A DNA stretch of 64,000 nucleotides from contig JBFLZW010000054.1 in assembly GCA_040755755.1 (NCBI GenBank), forward strand, positions 1 to 64,000, read 5' to 3'. A model generated the notes under the pieces. That model worked only from the letters and a program-made list of their open reading frames with translations. It ran no database searches and was not told where the DNA came from. This DNA comes from a bacterium. GTDB taxonomy: Bacteria > SZUA-182 > DTGQ01. Positions 36,392-45,454 of the stretch are shown in pieces; the first letter of the stretch is position 1; the number at the start of each line of letters is the position of its first letter. Made by a program: the position numbers and the translations under genes.

Positions 36392-38143
36392 TTATCCGAG
36401 TCGAGACTGATAGATGGGAAAACGGAGGCAAAGGTCCCTGACAGCATCTCTGGTTCTGGCATAGGTGGCCTGATCGCCGATATGGTTCAATACCTCTCTC
36501 ATGAGCTGAGTGATGTATTTCATTTCAGGCTCTTTCATGCCGCGGGTAGTAATGGCCGGGCTTCCGATCCGGATGCCGCTGGTGACCCGGGATCCTCTGG
36601 TGTCAAAGGGGATTTCGTTTTTGTTGATGGTGATGCCCGAAGCGTCCAGGGCTGCCTCGGCATCCTTGCCGGTGATTCCTTTGGGTGAAAGGTCCAGCAG
36701 GACCAGGTGGTTGTCGGTTCCGCCGGAAACCACGCGGAATCCCGCCTGCTGCATTTCCTCGGCAATTACCCTGGCGTTGTTCACCACCTGCTGCTGGTAA
36801 GCACGAAAATCCTCGCTCAGGGCTTCTTTGAAACAGACCGCTTTGGCAGCTATGGTGTGCATCATCGGCCCCCCTTGAGTTCCGGGAAAAACCGCTTTAT
36901 CGATTTTGGCCGCAAATTCCTTTGTGCACATGATCATTCCGCCCCGCGGGCCGCGCATTGTCTTGTGAGTGGTGGTGGTGACAAATTCACAGTAAGGGAT
37001 TGGTGAGGGGTGAAGGCCGGCAGCTACCAGTCCGGCAATATGAGCGATATCGGCCATCAGGAAGGCCCCGCACTCATCGGCGATCTGTCTGAATACCTTC
37101 CAGTCCAGTTGCCGGGGATAGGCGCTTGCTCCGACAACGATCAGTTTTGGCCGGTGGGTCCTGGCGAGGTTTCTCAGGGCTTCGAAATCCACGGTTTCGG
37201 TTTTCCGGTCCACTCCATAGGAAAGGCAGCGGAAGTATTTGCCGGAGAGATTGGCCGGACTTCCATGCGTGAGGTGACCGCCATGAGACAGCTCCATGCC
37301 GAGGATGGTATCGCCGGGGCCGAGAATGGAGAAATAGACTGCCAGATTGGCCTGGGAGCCGGAGTGGGGCTGGACATTGACATGCTCTGCCGCGAACAGC
37401 TTTTTGGCTCTTTCTATGGCCAGGGTCTCGACGGTATCCACATGCTCACAGCCGCCATAGTATCTTCCCGACGGGTACCCTTCAGCGTATTTATTGGTGA
37501 GAATTGACCCCTGAGCTTCCAAAACCGCCTCACTGGCGTAGTTTTCCGAAGCGATCATCTGCAGGTTATGAAAAGTACGTGCGGTTTCCTGCTGAATAGC
37601 GGCTTTGATTTCCGGATCAACTGCGGCCAGCTCTTTGGGGTTCACGTTTTTTATTTTTTCTTCTTTGGTCATCGTCCGATCAGCTTGTCTCTCTTTATCC
37701 TGAACATCCTTTTCCCCAGGATCGATTTTGGCTATCCTGCCGGCATGTCTTCCTCCGGAAAACCCGGTCGTCAGCCATACCCGGGTAATTTCGGCAGCCA
37801 TTTCCCTGCCGATGACCCGGCCTCCGAGAACCAGGACATTGGCATCGTTATGCTCACGGCTCAACCGGGCAGACATCGGCTCGCTGCACAGTGCAGCTCT
37901 GATTCCGGGATAGCGGTTGGCCACGATGGACATGCCGATCCCTGTACCACAGATAAGAATACCTTTTTCTGATTTTTTGTCAATAATATTCTCAACCAGG
38001 CGTTTTCCGATATCCGGATAGTCCACTGATGCCGGACTGTAAGTTCCGACATCTTCGACCTGGTAATTTTGACTCTCGAGATAGGACTTTAAAAACTCTT
38101 TCAATTCCCATCCGCCATGATCACTGCCAATTAGAATCACCAC
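36392..38143 (-). CDS. In-frame fusion of ribose-5-phosphate isomerase B and serine hydroxymethyltransferase
   Basis: A 583-residue reading frame joining two enzymes. Residues 1-145 are Rpi[32 protein letters not shown], the active-site Cys loop [19 protein letters not shown] and [18 protein letters not shown]. After a charged linker, residues 165-583 are Gly[42 protein letters not shown], and the PLP-lysine region [14 protein letters not shown]. No stop lies between them. An ATG at residue 158 could start a separate GlyA, but I see no good ribosome site before it, so a fused product is preferred. SHMT makes glycine and methylene-THF; RpiB interconverts pentose phosphates. It heads the long minus-strand operon. 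Confidence 0.88.
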   Translation of the reverse strand: MVILIGSDHGGWELKEFLKSYLESQNYQVEDVGTYSPASVDYPDIGKRLVENIIDKKSEKGILICGTGIGMSIVANRYPGIRAALCSEPMSARLSREHNDANVLVLGGRVIGREMAAEITRVWLTTGFSGGRHAGRIAKIDPGEKDVQDKERQADRTMTKEEKIKNVNPKELAAVDPEIKAAIQQETARTFHNLQMIASENYASEAVLEAQGSILTNKYAEGYPSGRYYGGCEHVDTVETLAIERAKKLFAAEHVNVQPHSGSQANLAVYFSILGPGDTILGMELSHGGHLTHGSPANLSGKYFRCLSYGVDRKTETVDFEALRNLARTHRPKLIVVGASAYPRQLDWKVFRQIADECGAFLMADIAHIAGLVAAGLHPSPIPYCEFVTTTTHKTMRGPRGGMIMCTKEFAAKIDKAVFPGTQGGPMMHTIAAKAVCFKEALSEDFRAYQQQVVNNARVIAEEMQQAGFRVVSGGTDNHLVLLDLSPKGITGKDAEAALDASGITINKNEIPFDTRGSRVTSGIRIGSPAITTRGMKEPEMKYITQLMREVLNHIGDQATYARTRDAVRDLCLRFPIYQSRLG

Positions 38144-38238
38144 AGCTCACTTCCCTTATATTTTACTATATCGATGGTTTTGGTTGATAACCTCAGGAAC
38201 GGTTGTTCAAAATCTGTGACATGATCCCAAAATAAATA

Positions 38239-38272
38239 AAAGGAGCTTAGCCGGGAATAGCTAAGCTCCTTT
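38239..38272 (-). terminator. Rho-independent terminator of the tetraheme cytochrome gene
   Basis: A 13-bp perfect stem (AAAGGAGCTTAGC with its complement at 38260-38272) and an 8-base loop, followed on the minus strand by TTTATTTATTTT. It is 33 bases beyond the cytochrome stop codon and separates that gene from rpiB-glyA. Confidence 0.85.
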
Positions 38273-38304
38273 GTCGTTAACCCACCTTGGAAAATTGCTG
38301 TCAG

Positions 38305-38823
38305 CTAGTTCGACTTAGGCGCCGGGGCCTTCGGTGCCGGAGCACCCTGAGATGCCGTGCCTGCCTGTGCCGGATGACACCAGATGCAGAAAGCCTGCGT
38401 ATTTCCCGCCGATACCTGAGGACCTCTCAGATACATATAATTAGCATTTGACGGGTGAGGATCGTGACATCCCATACAAGTCAACTGATCTTCCTGCCCC
38501 TTGAAACCCTTGGCACTTTCCGGTAAAATAACCTTCTTCGGTTTTATGCCGCTTGGGTGAGTGCTTTCCATTTTGACGGGCCGATAACCGAGGCCATCAG
38601 GCTCCGCCGCATGGCAGGCCATGCAGATCTGTTCCATTCTTTCCAGCGGCTTTCCGGTAGCAGGATTGATGGTCGTGGTATTCGGTTTTTCAGTCAAAAG
38701 ACCGGGACCTACTGCCGTATGAGCACCGTGGCAAAGAGAACATTCCTCATGACCTTCACCGGCTAATGCAATTGCTGGGGTAAGCAGAACCACGAGAAGT
38801 AGAAGGGGTAAGCTCTTTTTCAT
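38305..38823 (-). CDS. Small exported tetraheme cytochrome c
   Basis: A 172-residue periplasmic protein. A signal peptide (LPLLLLVVLLTPAIALA) ends near residue 22. Four CXXCH heme-c sites are present: CSLCH, CMACH, CMGCH (followed by DPH) and CIWCH, arranged as in doubled-CXXCH cytochromes. The C-terminus is a Pro/Ala/Lys tail (APAPKAPAPKSN). The ATG at 38823 has GGAGG at good distance; an in-frame GTG four codons earlier overlaps that site. It has its own promoter and terminator and diverges from the large cytochrome cluster, for which it is a plausible periplasmic electron carrier. Confidence 0.9.
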   Translation of the reverse strand: MKKSLPLLLLVVLLTPAIALAGEGHEECSLCHGAHTAVGPGLLTEKPNTTTINPATGKPLERMEQICMACHAAEPDGLGYRPVKMESTHPSGIKPKKVILPESAKGFKGQEDQLTCMGCHDPHPSNANYMYLRGPQVSAGNTQAFCIWCHPAQAGTASQGAPAPKAPAPKSN

Positions 38824-38881
38824 TTTCTGAACCACCTCCTTTCCTGTATGGTTTGGAGTAACACGCGCTTACGTTACGTTA

Positions 38882-38911
38882 ATATTACTAGAGTGGAGTT
38901 TTCCTTGTCAA
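38882..38911 (-). promoter_or_regulatory. Promoter of the tetraheme cytochrome gene
   Basis: On the minus strand TTGACA (38906-38911) and TAATAT (38882-38887) are spaced 18 bp, with the start codon about 58 bases downstream of the -10 box. Both hexamers are near consensus. Confidence 0.6.
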
Positions 38912-39078
38912 GGAATTAGTAAGAACACGAAAAAGGAAATCCATTTTTTTGGGAAAACTCCTGTGGGGAGAGGTGCAGCAGGATAAAACGATGTCCTGGA
39001 TCAAAGGAAACGATAAAACCAAGAGAGCCTCCCGCCCTTTTTCCGCACGAATCATTATCGACCCAAAGGAGGAGTTTT

Positions 39079-40818
39079 ATGGAGTGTTATGATAAGAAAA
39101 GATGTTTTTCCCGTATCTTTTTTTATGCAGGTTTGATCATCCCGGTTTGGGTCGTGGTCATCACCTGTTCATTTTCGTCCGCCTTGTCCGCCCCGCTGAG
39201 CGCCAAGACAGCGGACAGGACTCTGGCTACGGTTGGCAAGAGAAAAATTACCGTTGGCGATTTTATCGATTTTTATAAAACCCGGCCCCGGATTGCACGA
39301 TGGAACTCTGCGAACAGCAATCAGAATGATCCCAAAGAGGCCCTGGACGCTCTGATCGGCAAGGTCCTGATGGCTGAAGAGGCACGACGGTTATACCCCG
39401 ATACCCTGAAAAACAGCCAAAAAGAGCTGGCCGATTTTGAGCAGACCCTTCTGATCAATATGCTGACTGAAGAGCAGATCGACAAGGGCATCAGGATCGA
39501 TGAGCGGGAAGTCGAGCGGCGGATCCCGGAGAATCAGAAGGTCGAGGTGCGCCTTCGCAGGATTGTGACCGCCACGCGGCAAGAGGCTCTTAGCCTGCGC
39601 AGGAAATTGGAGAACGGAGCCGACTTCAGCAGCCTGGCCAAAAAGCATTCCCTGGCCGAGGATGCCCATAAGGGGGGAGATATCGGTTATATGTCCTTCG
39701 ATCAGGGCATTTTCCCCAAAAAAGTGGTAGAGGAAATCTTTCACCTGAAAAAGGGAGAAATCAGCGGTCCGGCTGCCATCCGGGAGGGATTCGCTCTGTT
39801 TCAGGTAACCGGACGAAGAAAGACCTCAGCCGAGGCCCTCGATCGGATTAAACAGTACATCCGCCAGCAGGTCAGGCTGGAGCGCAAACGGGAGCGGTGG
39901 GACCAGCTCCTGCGGCAATTGTCCGAAGAGTCCCGGCTGGTGATCAACGAAGCTTTGTGGAAAGAAATTGAGCAGGCCATTGTTTCAGGCACCCAGGGTG
40001 CCCCCGGCCAGGGTGCGGCCTCAGTCCTGGCCAGGATGGGCGGCCTGGAAATAGCCAGGGTGGGGGACCGATCCATCCTGCTGGCGGAAATTATTCCCGA
40101 TCGCGCGGACCCTTCGTTCGGAGGAGGAAGACCCTGGGAAAAAGACCCGGCCATGCTGAGAAGGCTCCTTGATCGAAAGACCAAGACCATTCTGGTAGCT
40201 GACTATGCCCGGCAACTGCACTATGACCAGTCTCCGGAGGTAAAAAAAAATATGGCCCGGTTTAAAGATGACCTGATGACAAGGCGACTGGTTGCCGAAG
40301 GAATATATAAAGCTCTTACGGTGAGCAGTGAAGAGTGTCAAAAGTATTATCAGGATCATCTGACCGAATACCAGGTTCCGGAAAGAGTCAGAATAAGCCA
40401 GATCATCGTTCCGGATGAGAAAACCGCTGCCGATATTATCCACCAGCTTAATACGGGAGCTCAGTTTACTGAACTGTCAAAGAAATATCCGCCACCAGAT
40501 TCATTGACACCAGAGGGCTTTTGGGCGAGAGGGGGAAGCGCTATGGGAAAGGAATTCGAGGACCGGGTCTTTAGTTTGCGGGCAGGCGAGGTGAGTAAAC
40601 CCATCAAGACAACCAGAGGATTTCACGTGGTAAAGCTCCTTGATCGGCAAGGCAAGGGCTTTGCCAGGCTGGACGAGGTGAAATCCGGAATCAGGGACAG
40701 GCTGTTATCAGCCAAAAAAGAAAAAGCCTTACATGACCATATAACTGTTCTGCGGCGAAAAAGCCGGGTGGTGGTGAATGAATCTCTTTTTCAGGAAGTG
40801 GTTAAAAATGCGCTCTAA
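39079..40818 (+). CDS. Exported two-domain parvulin (PrsA/SurA-like foldase)
   Basis: A 579-residue exported protein. The N-terminus has a signal sequence or anchor (about residues 15-37, ending SSALSAPLSA). A chaperone-like segment with IDFYKTRP and ALDALIGKVLMAEEARRL follows. Two parvulin rotamase domains are readable: residues about 155-250 (VRLRRIVTATRQEAL, GADFSSLAKKHSLAED, GGDIGYMSFDQG) and about 435-530 (VRISQIIVPDEKTA, GAQFTELSKKYPPPD, TRGFHVVKLLD). An AAAGGAGG site precedes the ATG. Its stop overlaps the start of the first giant cytochrome, so the two are translationally coupled; I infer it helps fold the exported cytochromes and scaffold protein encoded after it. Confidence 0.87.
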   Translation: MECYDKKRCFSRIFFYAGLIIPVWVVVITCSFSSALSAPLSAKTADRTLATVGKRKITVGDFIDFYKTRPRIARWNSANSNQNDPKEALDALIGKVLMAEEARRLYPDTLKNSQKELADFEQTLLINMLTEEQIDKGIRIDEREVERRIPENQKVEVRLRRIVTATRQEALSLRRKLENGADFSSLAKKHSLAEDAHKGGDIGYMSFDQGIFPKKVVEEIFHLKKGEISGPAAIREGFALFQVTGRRKTSAEALDRIKQYIRQQVRLERKRERWDQLLRQLSEESRLVINEALWKEIEQAIVSGTQGAPGQGAASVLARMGGLEIARVGDRSILLAEIIPDRADPSFGGGRPWEKDPAMLRRLLDRKTKTILVADYARQLHYDQSPEVKKNMARFKDDLMTRRLVAEGIYKALTVSSEECQKYYQDHLTEYQVPERVRISQIIVPDEKTAADIIHQLNTGAQFTELSKKYPPPDSLTPEGFWARGGSAMGKEFEDRVFSLRAGEVSKPIKTTRGFHVVKLLDRQGKGFARLDEVKSGIRDRLLSAKKEKALHDHITVLRRKSRVVVNESLFQEVVKNAL

Positions 40819-43800
40819 AGAAAGCGGTCAGCGGTCAGTGGTCAGTGAAGAGAAGTCAGGAGTCAGGAGCCATGATCCAGGAGAGAGAGTGGTCAGCGGT
40901 CAGTGGTCAGTGGTCAGTAAGATACTGAAAACTGATAACTTGAAACTGATAACTTCCCTTGTGCTGGCAGCCCTTACCTGCATATGCTCCCAGGCTCTGG
41001 CCGTGGATGGAGGAGTCGGACACGATATGGGCGCTCATAATCAAAAAGCAGCCGGAATCAGAGGGCCGGTGTGTGCCTCCTGTCATTTCACCAAAGCCGG
41101 TAAGAAGGAAAACGTAAAGATATGGGCTGACCTGCCCCAAGGGGCTCAAACCCTGCCGGGGGCAAAGGGCGTCCAGACCATATGCAGCAGTTGCCATTAT
41201 CCGGGCAATGCGGTCAATGCCCGGTCCGGCTTCACCCTGGGCAATCATGAACCGGAAGGCCATGATTTTATCTACGGAAATGTCCTGATGGATACTTCAC
41301 TCCTGGGGGTTGGTGAAAGCCACGTCATGGCCGAACGGGTGGAGACTGACCCGAACCGGGGGAAATTGCCTGCTGCCCTGGATGAAAATTTTTTCCCTCT
41401 CACGACAGCCAGCGGCAAGGACAGCGGCTTTACCTGCACGACCTGCCATGATCCTCATATCCAGCCAAACCAGGATATCACCGGCAATGGAGACTATCTG
41501 CGAACAAAAGAGGAAAAAACGGTCGGACAATCGGGGCAAAGAACCCCTCTCTGCCTTCAGTGCCACGAGGACAGCTCAAAGGGCCGCCAGCATGGAGGAT
41601 CGTCAAGCTGCAACCAGTGCCATCACCCCCATGACGGATACTATCAGCTCAGCCGTGAGGCGCAGCTTGGCCGGTCTATTTTAACCCGGAAGGTGAGTCC
41701 GGTAAATTTCCAGGCCCTGCCGAATGTGGCTGCCTTTGGCCCTTCGGACGGACATGAATCTTCGCCGGATGTCTCCAGCCTCTGCTATAGCTGTCACGGG
41801 CCGGATGCCCCGCAGGAGATGCGGGAAGCCGGGGCTACACCCATTTTTGGCGATGGCAGCAAGACCAAAAAGGCGCACCACCCTATGGGCAGCCAGGCCC
41901 AGCTCGGAAAGGCTCTCCGGGCTCCGGGGCTTCGCAGGGCGGTCCTGAACAGCTCCGGTCAGGTAACCTGCACTTCGTGCCACAACGGGTTTCACCGGGG
42001 AAAGAATCTGCATTTTCTCAGGACAGATTTCACCGCTGACTCCGCTTCCCTGTGTACATTCTGCCATTCCGACAAGACGGCAAAAGATCTTGGAGTGGCG
42101 GGAGCGGCTCACCGCCAGGTCTGTGGCAAAAGCCCGAACCAGCGGGGAGAGTGCATGTTCTGCCACTTCATTCATGACGGTCCCGACCGGGGAGAGCACA
42201 ACAGACCTGCAACCAGGGCGCTTCTGCGGATCGAGCCGGTCAACCTGGCATGGTCGGATCAGGCCAATGATACTGACACCGAAGACTTTGAAGACCTGTG
42301 TTTCGGCTGTCACAGCTCCAGTCTCTACATGAAGGGCACCGAAAAAGAGGGAGCCCGGTTGCAGCCCCAAAAGTATTTCAGCCACCGGTTTTCTTCCGTC
42401 CCCTCGGATAAGGTTCACCCGACCCTGCCGGTTTCGGACGGGGACCTTTCCGGCAAAGTCCCGGATGATTACGGAGCAGGGCAGGGGAAGATTTACTGCG
42501 GCAGTTGCCACGATGTCCACAAGAGCGCCAATGCTCCGTATCTGCGGGGCAAAGATTCTCCGTACCGGGGAAGCGGCTTTTGCGCCCGCTGCCATACCGA
42601 CCTTCCAGGGAACGGGCAATCCAGCCACCCGGTTGCCGTCTGTCCGCGGCCGGGCGTTACTGACGAGAAATTCCCCCGGTTTGCGTATGGGGGAAAGAGC
42701 GGCCTTCCGCAGGGGATTACTTCTGACGAGAGCCCTGAAGGGCAGATACTCTGTCTGACCTGCCACAGCATGCATGCGGCCAAAACCAGTTTTAACGGCC
42801 GGATCGATAGAGCCATGGCCGCTGGATCCCACGGGAAGCTGCTGGTGGCGGATAATTTTTCATCAGATGAAGGAAGCGATCTCTGCCGGTCCTGCCACAC
42901 TTCCTACCAGGGAATAATTCACTCACGGCATGATTTTTCCGGCCTGAATCTGGGCTCTCCGCAATCAGGCGGCGGTGTCTGCTCCGCCTGTCATATACCC
43001 CACGGATCGCGGGAGAAGAGCCTGCTGTGGGCGCGAAGCCTGGCCGAGGAGCGCAAAATCTTCAGGCAGGATAAAAGGCCGGATTACCAGAGAGGGGTAA
43101 CGCTTTTCTGTTATGACTGCCATGATGATCATTCCGTGGCGGATGATGATCCGCCAATCAATTCCTTCCTCTATCCTCCTCAGGATATTGCCTTCAGCGA
43201 CGGTCCCGGGAAAACCTCGAAGGTAGGTTTTTATGAAACCATCCCGCCGGGAAGCGTCGGGGAATACGGTCTGAAGGATCTTCCGATCACCGATTTCGAG
43301 GCAGTGGAAACAGGGGGGCATTATATCAAGACAGCCGGACTTACCGAGATTACCAATGGGATCAGCAGCGGAGACAAGCTTTCCTGCAATATCTGCCACG
43401 ATCCGCACAACAGGGGCAGCGGTAATGAGGTCTTTCTCCGGAATCCCCTGGGAACCAGCTCCACAGGCCAGCTTCGGGCCAGCAGGAATACCCGGAACGG
43501 AACTGGAACAGGCCGGGACATCTGTGTCTCCTGCCATGGCTATTCGGAATACAACCTGCCGATGAATACCCCGGTCCGTCTTTTCGGAATCGAAATCGTG
43601 AAAACCCCCTCTCAGGATAAACTCAAACTGGCCGAGCACACATCGGATGAACATCAGGTGCCCTGCACCAAGTGCCATCTCCATAACCGTATGGCTGTCC
43701 CCCAATCTCCCCGCACCGGGCCAGGCACCCATGAATTTCACTTCAGGAGCCTTCTGACCACCGGGGAAGATACTATAATGCTCCATCAGGAAGCTCTGGG

Positions 43801-45124
43801 AACCAGCCCTTCAGACAATAAGTGCGATATCTGTCACCCTGCGGAGCTTTCTTTCCGGGCTGGAAATCTGATCTTCAACGATGGCCAGATTCTGGCCGAT
43901 ACCACGGTCTGTGATGTCTGCCACAGCCGGTGGGGACAATTCGACGGAGTGAATGACCCTGACAGTGCCAAGGCTTCCTGGAAAGAGGGCGTCTATGAAA
44001 ACGATGAATTGAAGAAAGGAAAGGATAATTGGTGTCTCGGATGCCACGATGACCAGCCCTCCCGCATTCAGAATCCTGACCTGCCGGAACAGCTCTGGAT
44101 TCAGGCACCAAATATTGCCGGTACGGACAACGAAAGCGGATATCTCATCAGCGGGCATGGGTTACCCAAAGGGAAAAATTATCGATCCACCCAGCGGGGA
44201 GTAGCAGGCCGGGGAGGGGCAGGGCTGTTATGCACTGCGTGCCATTCACCGGAGGCCAGGCATATCGTTAACAGCCAGCGGGAGAAGAAGAAGAATTTCA
44301 AAAACTGGCAGGCCAATAAATTCCGGCTGAAACAGGAGCTTGAGCTGCCCCGCAGATCCGAAGAATATCGCGGCTCCGATTTTACGCTGTGCTTCAGTTG
44401 TCATAAGGAAAGCAAAATCGTTCATTCGGAGCCCACCATCATCGGGCTCCCGCCAGGGTATTGGGATTATACCGACAATCATAATCCGTATGTAAATCTG
44501 GAAGTTAAGAATAAGAATAGCGACAGCGGATACACCATGACCGGGTTCAGAAATGCGGACGAGCATGGCATCTACCCCTTGAGAAAAATGGGACAGGGCA
44601 TAACTATCGATTTCAGCAGGGTCTTCCCCCTGCGCAGGTATAATCTCCACTGGAATCATCTCTCCCTGCCGGATGCGGCTATTGATCCGAACGCGATCAT
44701 TACTGCACGACCTCAAAGCCAGAGCAGCACCAGCAGTAATAACCGCAGGACCCAGACCTGCTATTCGAGCCGATGTCATGCCGGGACCAGTGTGGTCAAG
44801 GAGCGTCCTGCCGCCTTCTGGGATTCGGACAAGGATGGAATACTGGATTCACGGCCCTCCTGTACGGCCTGCCATAATCCGCACGGGACCCATTATATCT
44901 CCATGACCAGAGATGACCTCGCCATTGAGCATGATATCGATGACGCAGGTGAAGAATTTGGATTCATCGGCAGCAAGGAATATGGGGCTTATGCGGACAG
45001 CATGGATAACTACAACGACTTATATTGCTGGGAATGCCATGCCAAGCTGCAGCGGTTCCGCGGTAATTATGTCTACTATCCATGCTCCTCGAAAGACCTC
45101 GTGGCGCCAGAGTCACCGAAGTAA
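40808..45124 (+). CDS. Giant multiheme cytochrome c (about 27 heme sites)
   Basis: A 1438-residue exported cytochrome. I count 26 CXXCH motifs, spread evenly from about residue 80 to the end, and one CX4CH (CYSSRCH). Many sites are followed by DPH, NPH or IPH as in doubled-CXXCH cytochromes. The ATG at 40808 overlaps the foldase stop and is preceded by AGGAAG. The first 45 residues are translated from a GGTCAGTGG-type DNA repeat and are Ser/Val-rich, then comes a normal signal core (LITSLVLAALTCICSQALA). A TTG at 40940 would start exactly at that signal (MKLITSLVL) and may be the true start. It is paralogous to the next cytochrome, sharing blocks such as HHPMGSQAQLGK and TCTSCHNGFH. Likely periplasmic or outer-surface electron conduit. 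Confidence 0.9.
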   Translation: MRSKESGQRSVVSEEKSGVRSHDPGERVVSGQWSVVSKILKTDNLKLITSLVLAALTCICSQALAVDGGVGHDMGAHNQKAAGIRGPVCASCHFTKAGKKENVKIWADLPQGAQTLPGAKGVQTICSSCHYPGNAVNARSGFTLGNHEPEGHDFIYGNVLMDTSLLGVGESHVMAERVETDPNRGKLPAALDENFFPLTTASGKDSGFTCTTCHDPHIQPNQDITGNGDYLRTKEEKTVGQSGQRTPLCLQCHEDSSKGRQHGGSSSCNQCHHPHDGYYQLSREAQLGRSILTRKVSPVNFQALPNVAAFGPSDGHESSPDVSSLCYSCHGPDAPQEMREAGATPIFGDGSKTKKAHHPMGSQAQLGKALRAPGLRRAVLNSSGQVTCTSCHNGFHRGKNLHFLRTDFTADSASLCTFCHSDKTAKDLGVAGAAHRQVCGKSPNQRGECMFCHFIHDGPDRGEHNRPATRALLRIEPVNLAWSDQANDTDTEDFEDLCFGCHSSSLYMKGTEKEGARLQPQKYFSHRFSSVPSDKVHPTLPVSDGDLSGKVPDDYGAGQGKIYCGSCHDVHKSANAPYLRGKDSPYRGSGFCARCHTDLPGNGQSSHPVAVCPRPGVTDEKFPRFAYGGKSGLPQGITSDESPEGQILCLTCHSMHAAKTSFNGRIDRAMAAGSHGKLLVADNFSSDEGSDLCRSCHTSYQGIIHSRHDFSGLNLGSPQSGGGVCSACHIPHGSREKSLLWARSLAEERKIFRQDKRPDYQRGVTLFCYDCHDDHSVADDDPPINSFLYPPQDIAFSDGPGKTSKVGFYETIPPGSVGEYGLKDLPITDFEAVETGGHYIKTAGLTEITNGISSGDKLSCNICHDPHNRGSGNEVFLRNPLGTSSTGQLRASRNTRNGTGTGRDICVSCHGYSEYNLPMNTPVRLFGIEIVKTPSQDKLKLAEHTSDEHQVPCTKCHLHNRMAVPQSPRTGPGTHEFHFRSLLTTGEDTIMLHQEALGTSPSDNKCDICHPAELSFRAGNLIFNDGQILADTTVCDVCHSRWGQFDGVNDPDSAKASWKEGVYENDELKKGKDNWCLGCHDDQPSRIQNPDLPEQLWIQAPNIAGTDNESGYLISGHGLPKGKNYRSTQRGVAGRGGAGLLCTACHSPEARHIVNSQREKKKNFKNWQANKFRLKQELELPRRSEEYRGSDFTLCFSCHKESKIVHSEPTIIGLPPGYWDYTDNHNPYVNLEVKNKNSDSGYTMTGFRNADEHGIYPLRKMGQGITIDFSRVFPLRRYNLHWNHLSLPDAAIDPNAIITARPQSQSSTSSNNRRTQTCYSSRCHAGTSVVKERPAAFWDSDKDGILDSRPSCTACHNPHGTHYISMTRDDLAIEHDIDDAGEEFGFIGSKEYGAYADSMDNYNDLYCWECHAKLQRFRGNYVYYPCSSKDLVAPESPK
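40824..40955 (+). repeat. GGTCAGTGG repeat cluster within the cytochrome 5' end
   Basis: Tandem and interspersed copies of GGTCAGTGG/GGTCAGCGG (40826-40850 and 40890-40920) are followed by AAACTGATAACTTGAAACTGATAACT (40929-40954, two similar halves). The same core occurs in the terminator at 45128 and upstream of the formate dehydrogenase gene at 61341. In this copy it is in frame with the cytochrome. Confidence 0.8.
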
Positions 45125-45127
45125 GGG

Positions 45128-45162
45128 AGTGGTCAGTGGTCACTGATCACTGACCACTTTTT
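45128..45162 (+). terminator. Rho-independent terminator made from the GGTCAGTGG repeat
   Basis: AGTGGTCAGTG (45128-45138) pairs with CACTGACCACT (45148-45158) over 11 bp and is followed directly by TTTT. It sits just after the giant cytochrome stop and separates it from the next cytochrome gene. Confidence 0.8.
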
Positions 45163-45454
45163 CCCCTTCCGGCCGGGTCAGGATCAAAATTTCCAAAAAT
45201 AACTGTAAAGCATATTGTAGTTTTCGCTGGAGTAGGTTAAAATAGTAAAGACTCCATCTCCCCAGAATCAGGAATCAAACTTGCAAGTATAACCTAACGC
45301 TGTACCAGACAAAACTTTAACTGAAAATGCTCTTACCTGAACGGCTGCCTGAAGTTGCAGCTCAGTGGATGGTTATTGGCTGCTTCCTGCTGGTGAAAGG
45401 TTAGAGTGAGACGAGCTTATTAGAGCTTATTAGTGTGAAAATAACAGACTGAAT
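45163..45454. other. Intergenic region upstream of the second large cytochrome
   Basis: Nearly 300 bp without a gene. It holds one plausible promoter (listed separately) and a long leader of about 200 bases before the ATG, with no obvious ribosome site next to it. The leader could be structured or regulated, but I recognise no known riboswitch. Confidence 0.5.
45215..45243 (+). promoter_or_regulatory. Possible promoter of the second large cytochrome
   Basis: TTGTAG (45215-45220) and TAAAAT (45238-45243) are 17 bp apart. The -10 box is good, the -35 box moderate. It lies after the terminator and before the cytochrome gene. Confidence 0.45.

Noticed and set aside
41681-42832. 383-codon frame antisense to the giant cytochrome
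   Set aside because: Shadow of the CXXCH-rich gene, with no independent support.
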